Shown here: piece by piece, positions 7,041-14,277 of the stretch | How positions within the stretch are numbered: the stretch's first letter is position 1 | Layout of the letters: every line of letters starts with the position of its first letter | Origin: Baffinella frigidus | Taxonomy: Eukaryota; Cryptophyceae; Cryptomonadales; Baffinellaceae | NCBI GenBank assembly: GCA_026770585.1 | Contig: MU646314.1 | Location: 139,729-160,991, forward strand | Direction: 5' to 3' | DNA: 21,263 nucleotides | Notes under the pieces: model-generated | Seen by the model: only the letters and a program-made list of their open reading frames with translations | Database searches by the model: none | Told to the model about the DNA's origin: nothing | Translations under genes and position numbers: made by a program

Positions 7041-7239
7041 CGCGTGACACTTACATGTGACTGTAATTGGACGCGACCCTGCAATTAAAGCTCCTCCCTC
7101 AGCCGGGCCTTCGGCCCGGCGGGCCTTCGGCCCGGGAGGCGGGGGGTGTCGTCCAGCGCGCCAAGGAAAAAACATGGCGCTTCGCGCCATGTTTTTTCCA
7201 TCTTGGATGGGCCACAGTGGTGTAGGTAGCACCTTAATT
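7041..7239 (+). repeat. Duplicated block G, copy G2, with three hairpins
   Basis: Partner of G1, about 1.2 kb away in direct orientation. The same perfect 16-bp stem and TTC loop lies at 7165-7199. Just upstream are two extra GC hairpins, GCCGGGCC-TTC-GGCCCGGC (7102-7120) and GGGCC-TTC-GGCCC (7121-7133), which look like a local gain. All three loops are TTC. Confidence 0.9.
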
Positions 7240-7620
7240 CACGGGGCATCCCTTAATTGGCGGGGCGTCTCTTCAAGTTCTTGCAGGGGTGGGTCTCGTG
7301 CACGAGACACAAGGCCCGTCGAGGTATCTGATGGGGGAAATATGATCCTGCGAAGAGAGCCTTGTTTGGGGTCGCAACTGTCTGGACACACGTGATGTGT
7401 GCAGTAATGTCGGAGATTCCCGGCTGGGGGCCAATTTGAAACTGGGGGCCCATATCCGTAGGTTTTTACACGCCAGGGGCCCATATGCGTAATTTACTCG
7501 GGGAAATACTGTTACATCTCTCCTTGATCCACCCGACCAAGCGCACCTCCTCCTCCTCTGCCACGCCAGGTCAGATCATCGCCTTCCGAAACCAGCCGCT
7601 GGTCAATTTACCCATCGGTC
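7240..7620. other. Non-coding stretch with palindrome and repeat H2
   Basis: GTCTCGTGCACGAGAC at 7293-7308 is a perfect 16-bp palindrome and overlaps repeat H2 (7301-7341). GGGGCCCATAT occurs twice near 7443 and 7476. The open frames on both strands are short and unconvincing. Confidence 0.5.
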
Positions 7621-7774
7621 ATGTTCGGCATCGTCTTGGAAGCTGGGGGGGGGGGCGGGAGGGTTGGGGGGGCGGGGTGAAATGGGCGGCCTGGGGAGTT
7701 AAAGGGGGGGGTTGCAACCGGGGGCTCCGGAGCGGGATTGGACCCAGCGGAGTTTGGGATGGGGGGGTTGGAGC
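7621..7774 (+). other. G-rich stretch before an inverted telomeric array
   Basis: Several G-runs, with the longest at 7645-7655, make this plausible G-quadruplex DNA on the plus strand. It passes into TTTAGGG repeats at about 7775, also G-rich on the plus strand. Confidence 0.5.
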
Positions 7775-8052
7775 TTTAGGGTTTAGGGTTTAGAGTTTGG
7801 GGGTTAGGGTTTAGGGTTTAGGGTTTAGGGTTTAGGGTTTAAGGTTTGGGGCTTAGGTTCAGGGTGTAGGGTTCAGGGTTTAGGGTTTAGGGTTTAGGGT
7901 TAAGGGTTAAGGGTTAGGGGTTAGGGGTGTAGGGTTTAGGGTTTAGGGTTCAGGGTTTAGGGTTTAGGGTTCAGGGTTTAGGTTAAGGGTTTAAGGATAG
8001 GGTTTAGGAATTAAGGTTAGGGTTTATAATTTAGGCTTTAGGATTGGGGTTG
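7775..8052 (+). repeat. Interstitial telomeric array in inverted orientation (TTTAGGG)
   Basis: TTTAGGG units with TTCAGGG, TTAAGGG and AATTTAGG variants read on the plus strand. This is the only long array with the G-rich strand on plus; the others are the reverse. The polarity is that of a right chromosome end. Confidence 0.95.
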
Positions 8053-8534
8053 ATACCCCTTCTTTTTCTTGATAGCTCTTTCGATGCGTGGAGCCCTTCA
8101 CGCGCGGCCCCGCGTTAATCTCCACAAAATATTCATTAATTCTCTTTTCTTCTTCTTTATTACGAGCCGTAGGAGGTGGAGTTAGAATCCATCTGAAAAA
8201 TGCTCACATGAGCGGCCGACACGGGGTGCAATAGTGGCACAATGCGTAGCATGTGCGGCGCTGACGCTGGTTGTTTGGCAATGAATTATCAATCTCTCTC
8301 TTTATTACGAGCTCGTACTCTCGATACAGTTCCTAGATAGGCCCTTCAGCCTTGAGTTGAGTGATACAATAGTCTATGAGCCTTAATTAATTGCTTTTGG
8401 GTTACGAAATTTACTACACGATCGGGTCATACTAGTAATAGTAAATTAATTGATTCTTTTTCGCAGATGAGCCTGGTGGCGACTCCCGGGGATGGGGGAG
8501 GGTCTGAGAGAAAGAGGGGATCCCTGCACCATAA
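8053..8534. other. AT-rich non-coding stretch
   Basis: A short direct repeat, TTTATTACGAGCYCGTA-like, occurs at about 8154-8171 and 8299-8316 with T/C-rich lead-ins. Repeat J1 lies at 8341-8386. TTCTTTTTCGCAG at about 8453-8465 resembles a 3' splice site, but no partnered exon can be proved. Confidence 0.4.
8341..8386 (+). repeat. Dispersed repeat J, copy J1
   Basis: These 46 bp match 11188-11233 with about four mismatches and no gaps. They include GAGTTGAGTGATACA and end CCTTAA. Confidence 0.8.
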
Positions 8535-8831
8535 AAAACCTCCTCACATCCCTCCATGAAGACCATATTCGAAAAATTGAAATACCAGGGAGACACAAAC
8601 AACCGTTATCAATTGCATTCCGTTTTCTCAGAAAACATTCCCTAGACAAACTCAAACGGAACCACTAAACTCCAAACCACTGCTCAACCCATTCTACTGG
8701 CCGGACATCTCTCAATCTGGGGCAAACAAAAAGAACAAGCTTTCTCGCCTGAAGACCAGGACCAAATACCTTCTTCTTCCAAACAAAAACAAAAATCACT
8801 ACGTATAAGAGGATTAGTGGGATACATGTAG
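8535..8831 (+). pseudogene. Protein-like open stretch with one in-frame TAG
   Basis: The plus frame from 8535 is open except for a single TAG at 8643-8645 and closes at the TAG at 8829-8831. Its first ATG is at 8556 (MKTIFEKLKYQGDTNN). After the internal stop it reads through segments such as LLAGHLSIWGKQKEQAFSPE. Composition is protein-like, but the plus strand here is poor in G and T, so stops are rare by chance, and a second frame is also open after 8646. No family was recognised. It is either a decayed gene or a compositional accident. Confidence 0.2.
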
Positions 8832-8957
8832 AACCTTCCTGGGTACATATAGAACCCTAGGACCCCCCCCATGGGGTCCTAGTCTACTTTCGGCCTCTTC
8901 CAGTCAGCGAAAGTCAACTGCCCCCCCCCACCCTGTGATACCAAACCCACCACATAA

Positions 8958-9107
8958 CAGACTGCCATCAACATCAACCCCTCCCCAAACCTGACAAATG
9001 AAACAGGTGAAATAACAATGTCGATACGAGCGCAACACGAAAGAGATCTAAGGTCGCTGAAGTTTGAAACGGCTCAACAAGTTGACAAAAAAGAAAGGGG
9101 AAAATAA
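8958..9107 (+). pseudogene. Short protein-like C-terminal stretch
   Basis: A 49-codon open stretch ending in TAA at 9105-9107. The part from ATG at 9018 reads MSIRAQHERDLRSLKFETAQ and ends with VDKKERGK, a plausible charged helix-like tail. There is no upstream start beyond 8958 and no splice signal I trust. It is about 130 bp from the stretch at 8535-8831 but in a different position relative to that frame. Function unknown; may be chance. Confidence 0.15.
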
Positions 9108-9146
9108 AAGAAAAAGAAAAGGAAAAGGAAAAGGCACTCAGTGTCC

Positions 9147-9174
9147 GAAAATCCCTTCGTAGCCCTCTGTGTGG
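9147..9174 (+). mobile_element. Solo right terminus of family A
   Basis: AAAATCCCTTCGTAG followed by CCCTCTGTGTGG equals the right terminal repeat of A1 to A3. No left end or interior is nearby, so this is a remnant of a deleted element or a recombination scar. Confidence 0.65.
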
Positions 9175-9508
9175 ACTGGATTCAAACCATGGGAAGGCTT
9201 GATGCCTGGTTTTTGGTGCTGGGGGAGGGGCAAAGAGGCTCGGCCAGACCTGCGTGGGTTGGGCTGAGACGTTCAAACACAGAAAGACCTGGTCAATAAT
9301 TCCCACCAGCAGAGTTAGAACCCTGAGTACCATCCCCACGGTGGGCGCGGTCCAATATCGGATTGGCTCCTGGCCCCGGGGGCAATACCATCGCCGCTGG
9401 GTACATGCCAGCTCCTCAAGAACCAAGAATCAAGAACCAAGGACTATCCTTTAGCCGGTTTCTGCTGCGATCCTTTTGCACCGGGGGGCTTGATGCGATC
9501 TGAAAGGA
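9175..9508. other. Unassigned stretch
   Basis: Open frames on both strands overlap one another and end in low-complexity or repeat sequence. CAAGAATCAAGAACCAAGGA at about 9422-9443 is a small local repeat. No gene is supported. Confidence 0.4.
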
Positions 9509-9596
9509 GGCAGGGCCTTTCTGCTGGACTAGTTCCAGTGTCCGACTATGGCTAGACTATGGTGGGAGTTAAAAGAACCTTAAGGACCTAAAGGAA
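9509..9596 (-). repeat. Dispersed repeat family B, copy B4
   Basis: Reverse-oriented copy. It has GCAGGGCCTTTCTGCTGG (compare GCATGGCCTTTCTGCAGG in B2), AGTTCCAGTGTCCG, a small internal GACTATGG duplication, GGGAGTTAAAAGAACCTT and AGGACCTAAAGGA. Confidence 0.8.
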
Positions 9597-9628
9597 CTTG
9601 ATAGCCAAAATTCTATTTCTGAAGAGAA

Positions 9629-9815
9629 CCCCTAAGCCCCAAACCCTACACCCTAAACCCCACACCCTAAACCCTAAACCCTAAACCCTGAACCCCAAAC
9701 CCTAAACTCTAAACCCTAAACCCTAAACCCTAAACCCTAAACCCTAAACCCTAAACCCTAAACCCTAAACCCCAAACCCTAGACCCTAAACCCTAAACCC
9801 TAAACCCTAAACCCT
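9629..9815 (-). repeat. Interstitial telomeric array
   Basis: CCCTAAA units, very clean at 9710-9770, with CCCCAAA, CCCTGAA and CCCTAGA variants at the edges. It stops sharply at 9815 before GGGGTGCTTCGC. Confidence 0.95.
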
Positions 9816-9846
9816 GGGGTGCTTCGCTGATACGGAGGCGCATCCC

Positions 9847-9900
9847 CCTAGGACCCTACAGTAGGCCGCTACCTAGGACCCTACGGTGGTCCTGGAGGGG
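9847..9900 (+). repeat. Paired CCTAGGACCCTAC motifs
   Basis: CCTAGGACCCTACAGTAGG is followed by CCTAGGACCCTACGGTGG. This is the core motif of families A and E, here without their terminal repeats. Confidence 0.6.
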
Positions 9901-9946
9901 TGGGGGGGGGCTCCTCATGAGCGAGGTACCCCTGCAGAGAACGATA

Positions 9947-10037
9947 AGACCGGATCTCTGGGGATACTACCCCGTGTGGGATGACCGCAGTCACTCAGGT
10001 CATCCTACACGGGGTAGTATCTCCAGAGGATCAGACT
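9947..10037 (+). ncRNA. 40-bp stem hairpin, possible small-RNA precursor
   Basis: 9947-9986 pairs with 9998-10037 around an 11-nt loop. Of 40 positions three are true mismatches near the base. Four others become G-U pairs in the plus-sense RNA. The central part, TACTACCCCGTGT, is perfectly paired. Size, loop and symmetry resemble a microRNA-type precursor or a short foldback element. No transcription data are available. Confidence 0.35.
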
Positions 10038-10120
10038 ACACATGCGATAGTTTCGTACGAATCGTAGAACGCGGCAGGGGCCACCGGGGGCAGCAAAGAG
10101 AGATTCTGTGACACACGCTC

Positions 10121-10180
10121 ATTGACACTGGTTGACTTTATTCGAAAGAGAAAATGCACGCAGTACTTGGGATGCGAGAA
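10121..10180 (-). repeat. Family C, terminal fragment C3
   Basis: Matches one end of the family: ATTGACAC, then GTTGACTTTATTCGAAAG, then AAATGCACG. It is in the orientation of C2. It abuts family B copy B5 with no spacer. Only about 60 of the 370-380 bp are present. Confidence 0.75.
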
Positions 10181-10240
10181 ATCCTTGAGGTCCTTTAGGT
10201 TCTTTGTGCTCCCAACGTAGACGGACACTGGAACTGGTTC
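10181..10240 (+). repeat. Dispersed repeat family B, copy B5
   Basis: TCCTTGAGG and TCCTTTAGG modules, then TTCTTTGTGCTCCCAACGTA and GACGGACACTGGAACTGG. It ends before the CTGCAG part. Confidence 0.8.
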
Positions 10241-10404
10241 ACTTGGACATTTCTGGATTTGTAGAGAGGGTTCAGAGGTAGAGCCTTTTAGGTTCTTGAG
10301 GCTTTGATTTAGTTTTGGAGCTGAGCATGGAACAGGTTGTGGGCACGCGACCGGTACTTTTCTGAGCACCGTGCCGAGGTCTGTGCGTGTCGCAGGTTCA
10401 AAGT
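10241..10404. other. Spacer with repeat K1
   Basis: Repeat K1 (10329-10361), GGAACAGGTTGTGGGCACGC then GACCGGTACTTTT, matches 13163-13195. A T-rich stretch with another TTTTAGGTTCTTGAGG motif lies at about 10286-10303, which may be a decayed family B head. Confidence 0.5.
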
Positions 10405-10749
10405 CCCCTAATCCCTAATACCTAATCCCTGATCCCTGATCCCTAATCCCTAAACCCTCATCCCTAATCCTTAATCCGTAAACCCTAAACCCTAAACCCT
10501 AAACCCTAAACCCTAAACCCTAAACCCTAAACCCTAAACCCTAAACCCTGTACCCTAAACCGTAAACCCTAAACCCTAAACCCTAAACCCTAAACCCTAA
10601 ACCCTAAACCCTAAACCCTAAACCCTAAACCCTGTACCCTAAACCCTGAACCCTAAACCCTAAACCCTAAACCCTGGACCCTAAACCCTAAACCCTAAAC
10701 CCTAAACCCTAAACCCTGAGCCCTAAACCCTAAACCCTAAACCCTAAGC
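10405..10749 (-). repeat. Interstitial telomeric array, longest clean run
   Basis: It begins with CCCTAAT and CCCTGAT variant units (10405-10480), then long perfect CCCTAAA runs with rare CCCTGTA, CCCTGGA and CCCTGAG units. It ends directly at the 23-bp minisatellite. Confidence 0.95.
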
Positions 10750-10753
10750 CCCC

Positions 10754-10982
10754 CTGGTCGAGAAATCAAACATTCCTGTGTTCAGAAATCACGAATTCCT
10801 GAGTCGAGAAATCACGAATTCCTGTGTTCAGAAATCACAAATCTCATGGTTGAGAATTTACGGATTCCATGGTCGAGAAATCACAAATCCCATGGTTCAG
10901 AAACCATGGATTCCATGTTTGAGAAATCACGAATTGCCATGTTGAGAAATCACGATTTCCATGGTTGAGAAATCACAAATTC
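10754..10982. repeat. Minisatellite, about ten 23-bp units
   Basis: Ten head-to-tail units with consensus near CATGGTTGAGAAATCACGAA plus TTC. The first four start CTG, the later ones CATG, so two subfamilies are stacked in order. Units vary from 22 to 24 bp. There is no spacer structure, so this is not a CRISPR array. Confidence 0.9.
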
Positions 10983-11031
10983 CTGAATTGGTTTCTGGAA
11001 AGGGAAGGGCTCCCTTCCCGCACTTATTAGC

Positions 11032-11080
11032 GGGGGAAACAGGTTTATTATGTTGACAAACACGACCGCTACACGCCACG
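11032..11080 (+). repeat. Dispersed repeat L, copy L1
   Basis: These 49 bp match 11690-11738 with one mismatch. Key parts are AAACAGGTTTATTATGTTGA and CAAACACGACCGCT. The near identity points to a recent duplication. Confidence 0.9.
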
Positions 11081-11187
11081 GATTAGTGAGCCTCCGCAGG
11101 TCCATAACCTGATGAAATTTTCGGCCAACTAAAAGGGCCTCCACTTTTGCCCCTAAGCTAAGCAAGGAACAGGTACGGACCCACCAG

Positions 11188-11233
11188 GCCCTTGAGCCTT
11201 GAGTTGAGTGATACACTAGACTATGGGCCTTAA
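11188..11233 (+). repeat. Dispersed repeat J, copy J2
   Basis: Partner of 8341-8386 in the same orientation. Confidence 0.8.
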
Positions 11234-11432
11234 AGAACGAGCCCGCCGAGCTTTATTTGTGGAAAGTTGACTCATTTTTCGAGGGCCCACTAATCACCTA
11301 ACATTGGACCGTCGCAAAACTTGCTGCAGTAGATGCCTCGTGGTGCGATTGTTTATCCAAAAACACAACCGCACGCCGCAGCGCCCGCGGCGCGCGGGGA
11401 AGGGGAAAACCCATGCACGAAAAGTTGGGGGG

Positions 11433-11500
11433 GGTCCTTTAGGTCCTGTGGGTCCTTTGGACCTTTAGGACCTTGAGGTTTTATTGATTTCCAACATAAC
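11433..11500 (+). repeat. Dispersed repeat family B, copy B10
   Basis: A diverged copy with an expanded head: TCCTTTAGG, TCCTGTGGG, TCCTTTGGA, CCTTTAGGA, CCTTGAGG. A TTTTATTGATTTCCAACATA segment follows. It shows that the 9-bp head module varies in number. Confidence 0.7.
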
Positions 11501-11593
11501 TGACCATCGAGTTTACAGCCGAACGAGAATAAAGGGAGGCTCTTTGAGGAAGGGGGGGGGGAGCAGGTTTAAGGTCAGTCCTCAATCGTTATG

Positions 11594-11675
11594 ATCCTTT
11601 AGGTCCTTTAGGTTCTTTTAACTCCCACCATAGACGGACACCGCCCTTCAGGGGGTTTCACCGGAACTGGTTCTG
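11594..11675 (+). repeat. Dispersed repeat family B, copy B6
   Basis: TCCTTTAGG twice, TTCTTTTAACTCCCACCATA, GACGGACACCG, an inserted CCCTTCAGGGGG segment, then CACCGGAACTGG. The insertion interrupts the part that is continuous in B3 and B5. Confidence 0.8.
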
Positions 11676-11689
11676 TTCGTGGTCCTTGG

Positions 11690-11738
11690 GGGGGAAACAG
11701 GTTTATTATGTTGACAAACACGACCGCTGCACGCCACG
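11690..11738 (+). repeat. Dispersed repeat L, copy L2
   Basis: Partner of 11032-11080. Its last bases overlap the start of F2, so L2, F2 and B7 form one uninterrupted chain. Confidence 0.9.
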
Positions 11739-11788
11739 TGGAGAGGTAGGACGAGACATAGGGGCTCTAGCCCAAGCACTTTAGGTTG
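11734..11788 (+). repeat. Dispersed repeat family F, copy F2
   Basis: Partner of 4147-4201. Followed immediately by family B copy B7. Confidence 0.85.
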
Positions 11789-11875
11789 GTCCTTGAGGTC
11801 CTTGAGGTTTTGATTTCTCCCAACATAGCCCAACGACACGCCTTTCCGTAGAAAAGATCTGCAGAAAAAGTATTT
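11789..11875 (+). repeat. Dispersed repeat family B, copy B7
   Basis: TCCTTGAGG twice, TTTTGATTTCTCCCAACATA, a CCAACGACACGCC segment, TTTCCGTAGAAAAGATCTGC and AGAAAAAG. This is the B subtype also seen in B8 and B9. Confidence 0.85.
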
Positions 11876-11889
11876 TAGGTGGTGGTGCT

Positions 11890-12045
11890 CTAGGTCCTTT
11901 AGATTTTAATTTCGCGAAATCCTTTAGGTGAATCCTTTAGGTCCTTTAGGTTTTAATTTCTCCCAACATATGCCAACGACACGCCCATCCGTAGAAAGGA
12001 CTGCAGAGAAAGCATTTTTGCTTTCGGATCGCGTTTAGCTCTCCG
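11890..12045 (+). repeat. Dispersed repeat family B, copy B8
   Basis: The head is partly duplicated (two TAGGTCCTTTAG blocks). It then continues through TTTTAATTTCTCCCAACATA, CCAACGACACGCC, TCCGTAGAAAGG, CTGCAGAGAAAGCA and TTCGGATCGCGTTT. The tail to GCTCTCC is shared with B9, giving one of the two most complete copies here. Confidence 0.85.
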
Positions 12046-12410
12046 GTGCAGAGGCTCGTGAAGAGGGGATACAGGGTGGCTCTGTTGGGGTGTGTGAATG
12101 TCCCAAAGAGGAACGCGCTCTCACGCACACACCGAACCCAAGTCAGCCTTTATGAGGCTCATGGTATCCCATGGCTGAAGTATAAGAGCTCCAGGCACGG
12201 ATACCCCACAAGGTGAGAGGGATTGTGTGGGGGTGTGAGATGAGATCAGCCAGACACCAGAGGTGAGATGAGAGAAATGCGGTTGGCCTATCCTGGGTTG
12301 TCACAATGTGCCCCGAAGTGTCAATGTGAGTCAGCGGAGTTCAGTTCAACCAAGTGTCAGAAATCCAGAACACAAGTTAGTAAAGCAGCGAATGTACCAA
12401 TGATCCCCCG
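12046..12410. other. Unassigned stretch
   Basis: GGTGTGAGATGAGAT and GGTGAGATGAGAG at about 12234 and 12262 form a weak short repeat. No coding sequence, RNA gene or named repeat was recognised. Confidence 0.4.
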
Positions 12411-12522
12411 CCTTTTAGGTCCTTTAGGTTTTAATTCTCCCAACATACGCCAACGACACGCCGTTCCGTAGAAGGGATCTGCAGAGAAAGCATGTTTGCT
12501 CTCGGATCGCGTTTCGCTCTCC
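12411..12522 (+). repeat. Dispersed repeat family B, copy B9
   Basis: TTTTAGG, TCCTTTAGG, TTTTAATTCTCCCAACATA, CCAACGACACGCC, TTCCGTAGAAGGG, CTGCAGAGAAAGCA and TCGGATCGCGTTTCGCTCTC. With B8 it defines a full-length unit of about 110 bp. Confidence 0.85.
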
Positions 12523-12711
12523 TTTCAGTTGATTTCGTTGATTTCGTGTTTATTAAACAGGATTGTCGGTGTCAGCCCGTGCCGTCCCCAAGCTAGGACC
12601 AGAAAAGGCCTTGCTTCCCAAATAGTAATCCTTTGGTGGTACTCGTCAATTTAAGAAGGGCCACTTTTGCCATGGGAAAGTGGACATCTCCCCTTGGGGA
12701 GCCTTTAGCAC
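12523..12711. other. Spacer with left flanking repeat M1
   Basis: M1 (12642-12669), CTCGTCAATTTAAGAAGG followed by GCCACTTTTG, matches M2 at 13119-13146 with two mismatches. These direct repeats bracket family C copy C2. Confidence 0.6.
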
Positions 12712-13091
12712 CTTATTGACACTTATTGACTTTATTCGAAAGTGAAATGCACGGTGCAAGAAATGAGGCGAGCTTAGACTTCGTTCAGGGTTATCACAAG
12801 TCGAAGTCTAAGTCAAGTAACTGCCACTACCCATATAAGGGAGCCACCAAGGAGCGTCGTTAAAACCCGATGAACCTTTCGGCCCCTCGGTCAACGTATT
12901 ACTCCCCGATGTCTCCACTTATGCAGAGCACCCCGTTGCGTGGGGCCCCTGCCTAAGCCACACACAGTTGCCCCGGACTGGGCAAAAATATGTGGACCAC
13001 TCTCCTTGCGGGCCACTTATACCACGCGAGGAGAGCAGAAAACCCCTCCACCACCTAGGCCCCCCACGTTGCAGTGCGAGAAAAAGCCCTT
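12712..13091 (-). repeat. Long dispersed repeat family C, copy C2
   Basis: Inverted partner of C1 (6276-6646), about 380 bp. The middle differs: C2 carries a stem CTTAGACTTCG/CGAAGTCTAAG (about 12774-12813) where C1 carries unrelated sequence with a CCGG..CCGG pair. No frame is conserved with C1. Confidence 0.85.
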
Positions 13092-13359
13092 AGGGTAGGG
13101 CAAAATGGTGCAGGTGAGCTCGTCAACTTAAGAAGGACCACTTTTGGCCCTAAGAGGAGCAAGGAACAGGTTGTGAGCACGCGACCGGTACTTTTTTCCA
13201 AGTTCAGAAAGTGGCCCCAACTTTTTTCCAAGTGGTCCCACCGACCCTGTGTTTGTGACAGGCCGCAAAGAAGGGAGAGCGCCCCGTGCCCAGGATCCGC
13301 GGGGCCGCAGACAGTGGTGCTTGGCGGGCGTACCTCGCAGGGTTGTCGATTGTTGGCAG
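13092..13359. other. Spacer with repeats M2 and K2
   Basis: M2 (13119-13146) is followed by K2 (13163-13195), then CTTTTTTCCAAGT twice (about 13190 and 13218). Long open frames cross this region on both strands because it is GC-rich from about 13250; I do not accept them. Confidence 0.45.
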
Positions 13360-13727
13360 TTACTGCGTGGTCCAGGCGACGGGTGTCCCATCGTTCGCGG
13401 CGCCCGCTCGCACATGGTGCGCGCCACCACGTCGTCCGCGGGGTCTCACCAGTCCTCAAAGCTCTCGGCCAGCTTCTTCCAGCCGCTCCCGTCCACGCGC
13501 GTCTTCTCCTCGACGGCCGTGCTCGCCCCGCAGGATCGGCGCCTCACGAACCGGGGGAGCTTTTCGACCAAGAGCCAGCACCCTCTGAACCTCCCCGAGA
13601 GCTTGCGCCCTCCAGAGCTGGGTTTCCGAGCGAAGCTGACCTCCGTGTACAGCTCGTGGGCGCGCGAGGTCGAGTCGGTCCACGCCGCCCTCCCGCAGCC
13701 TCTCTCCGCCGCACCGTCCCCCCGCAT
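13360..13727 (-). pseudogene. GC-rich gene fragment with in-frame TGA and a frame change
   Basis: On the minus strand a frame from ATG at 13727 gives 93 residues to a TGA at 13446-13448. Its codons are strongly G/C-ending; in the last 15 before the stop, 14 end in G or C. Recognisable segments are HELYTEVSFARKPSSG, GCWLLVEKLPRFV and GWKKLAESFEDW. After the TGA the same frame goes on as DPADDVVARTMCERAP. A one-base shift near 13400 then gives AANDGTPVAWTTQ and TAA at 13360-13362. This pattern fits a decayed gene. Alternatively G/GTGAGA at the TGA is a splice donor and the exon ends there. The true 5' end is unknown. No family was recognised. Confidence 0.4.
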
Positions 13728-13959
13728 CTTCGCAGGAGGATCCGAGCACCGCCCAGCAGCCTCATCAGAGGGCTCCGCTCGCACCCGGAATCCAATCGAA
13801 ACCTTCCAGAGCTCGCGACCCCCATCAGGAGCAACGCCGCGCCCCGCAGAGGAGGAAGCGGAGAAAGGGGAGGCCTCAGCGGCCCCGGGCGAACCCCCGC
13901 ATTCTGCCACGGAAGCGCGGAAGCGCGAGACGTGGGGGTACGATTGCACACAGCAGGCC

Positions 13960-14176
13960 TCAACCCTAATCCCTAAACCCTAAACCCCAAACCCTACACC
14001 CTAAACCTTCAACCCTAAACCCTACATCCTACACCCTACACCCTAAACCCTAAACCCTACACCCTAAACCCTCAACCCTAAACCCTAAACCCTGAACCCT
14101 CAACCCTAACCCCTGAACCCTAAACCCTGAACCCTAAACCCTGAACCCTAAATCCTAACCCCCAAACCCTAACCCC

Positions 14177-14222
<46 letters not shown>

Positions 14223-14277
14223 ACCCCAAACCCCAAACCCCAACCCCCTCAACCCTCAACCCTCAACCCTAAAGCAG
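13960..14277 (-). repeat. Interstitial telomeric array with CCCTCAA patch
   Basis: Mixed CCCTAAA, CCCTACA and CCCTGAA units give way to a nearly pure CCCTCAA run (14168-14225), then CCCCAAA. It stops at AAAGCAG, and the coding fragment at 14278 begins there. Confidence 0.95.

Larger units (their letters stand above)
10983..11432. other. Non-coding mosaic with repeats L1 and J2
   Basis: Holds a small stem GGGAAGG/CCTTCCC (about 11002-11019), repeat L1 (11032-11080) and J2 (11188-11233). CACTTTTGCCCCTAAGCTAAGCAAGGAACAGG near 11140-11172, a decayed relative of 13140-13172, is also present. No gene is supported. Confidence 0.5.

Noticed and set aside
10390-10405. tRNA B-box-like GGTTCAAAGTCC
   Set aside because: No cloverleaf arms or acceptor stem can be formed around it.
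10754-10982. CRISPR-like array
   Set aside because: Units are contiguous with no unique spacers, and the context is eukaryotic. The same applies to 15026-15198.
13074-13983. Long plus-strand frames of 300 and 244 codons
   Set aside because: They begin in repeats C, M and K and run into the telomeric array; GC-rich DNA leaves several frames open. The minus frame shows the better third-position pattern.
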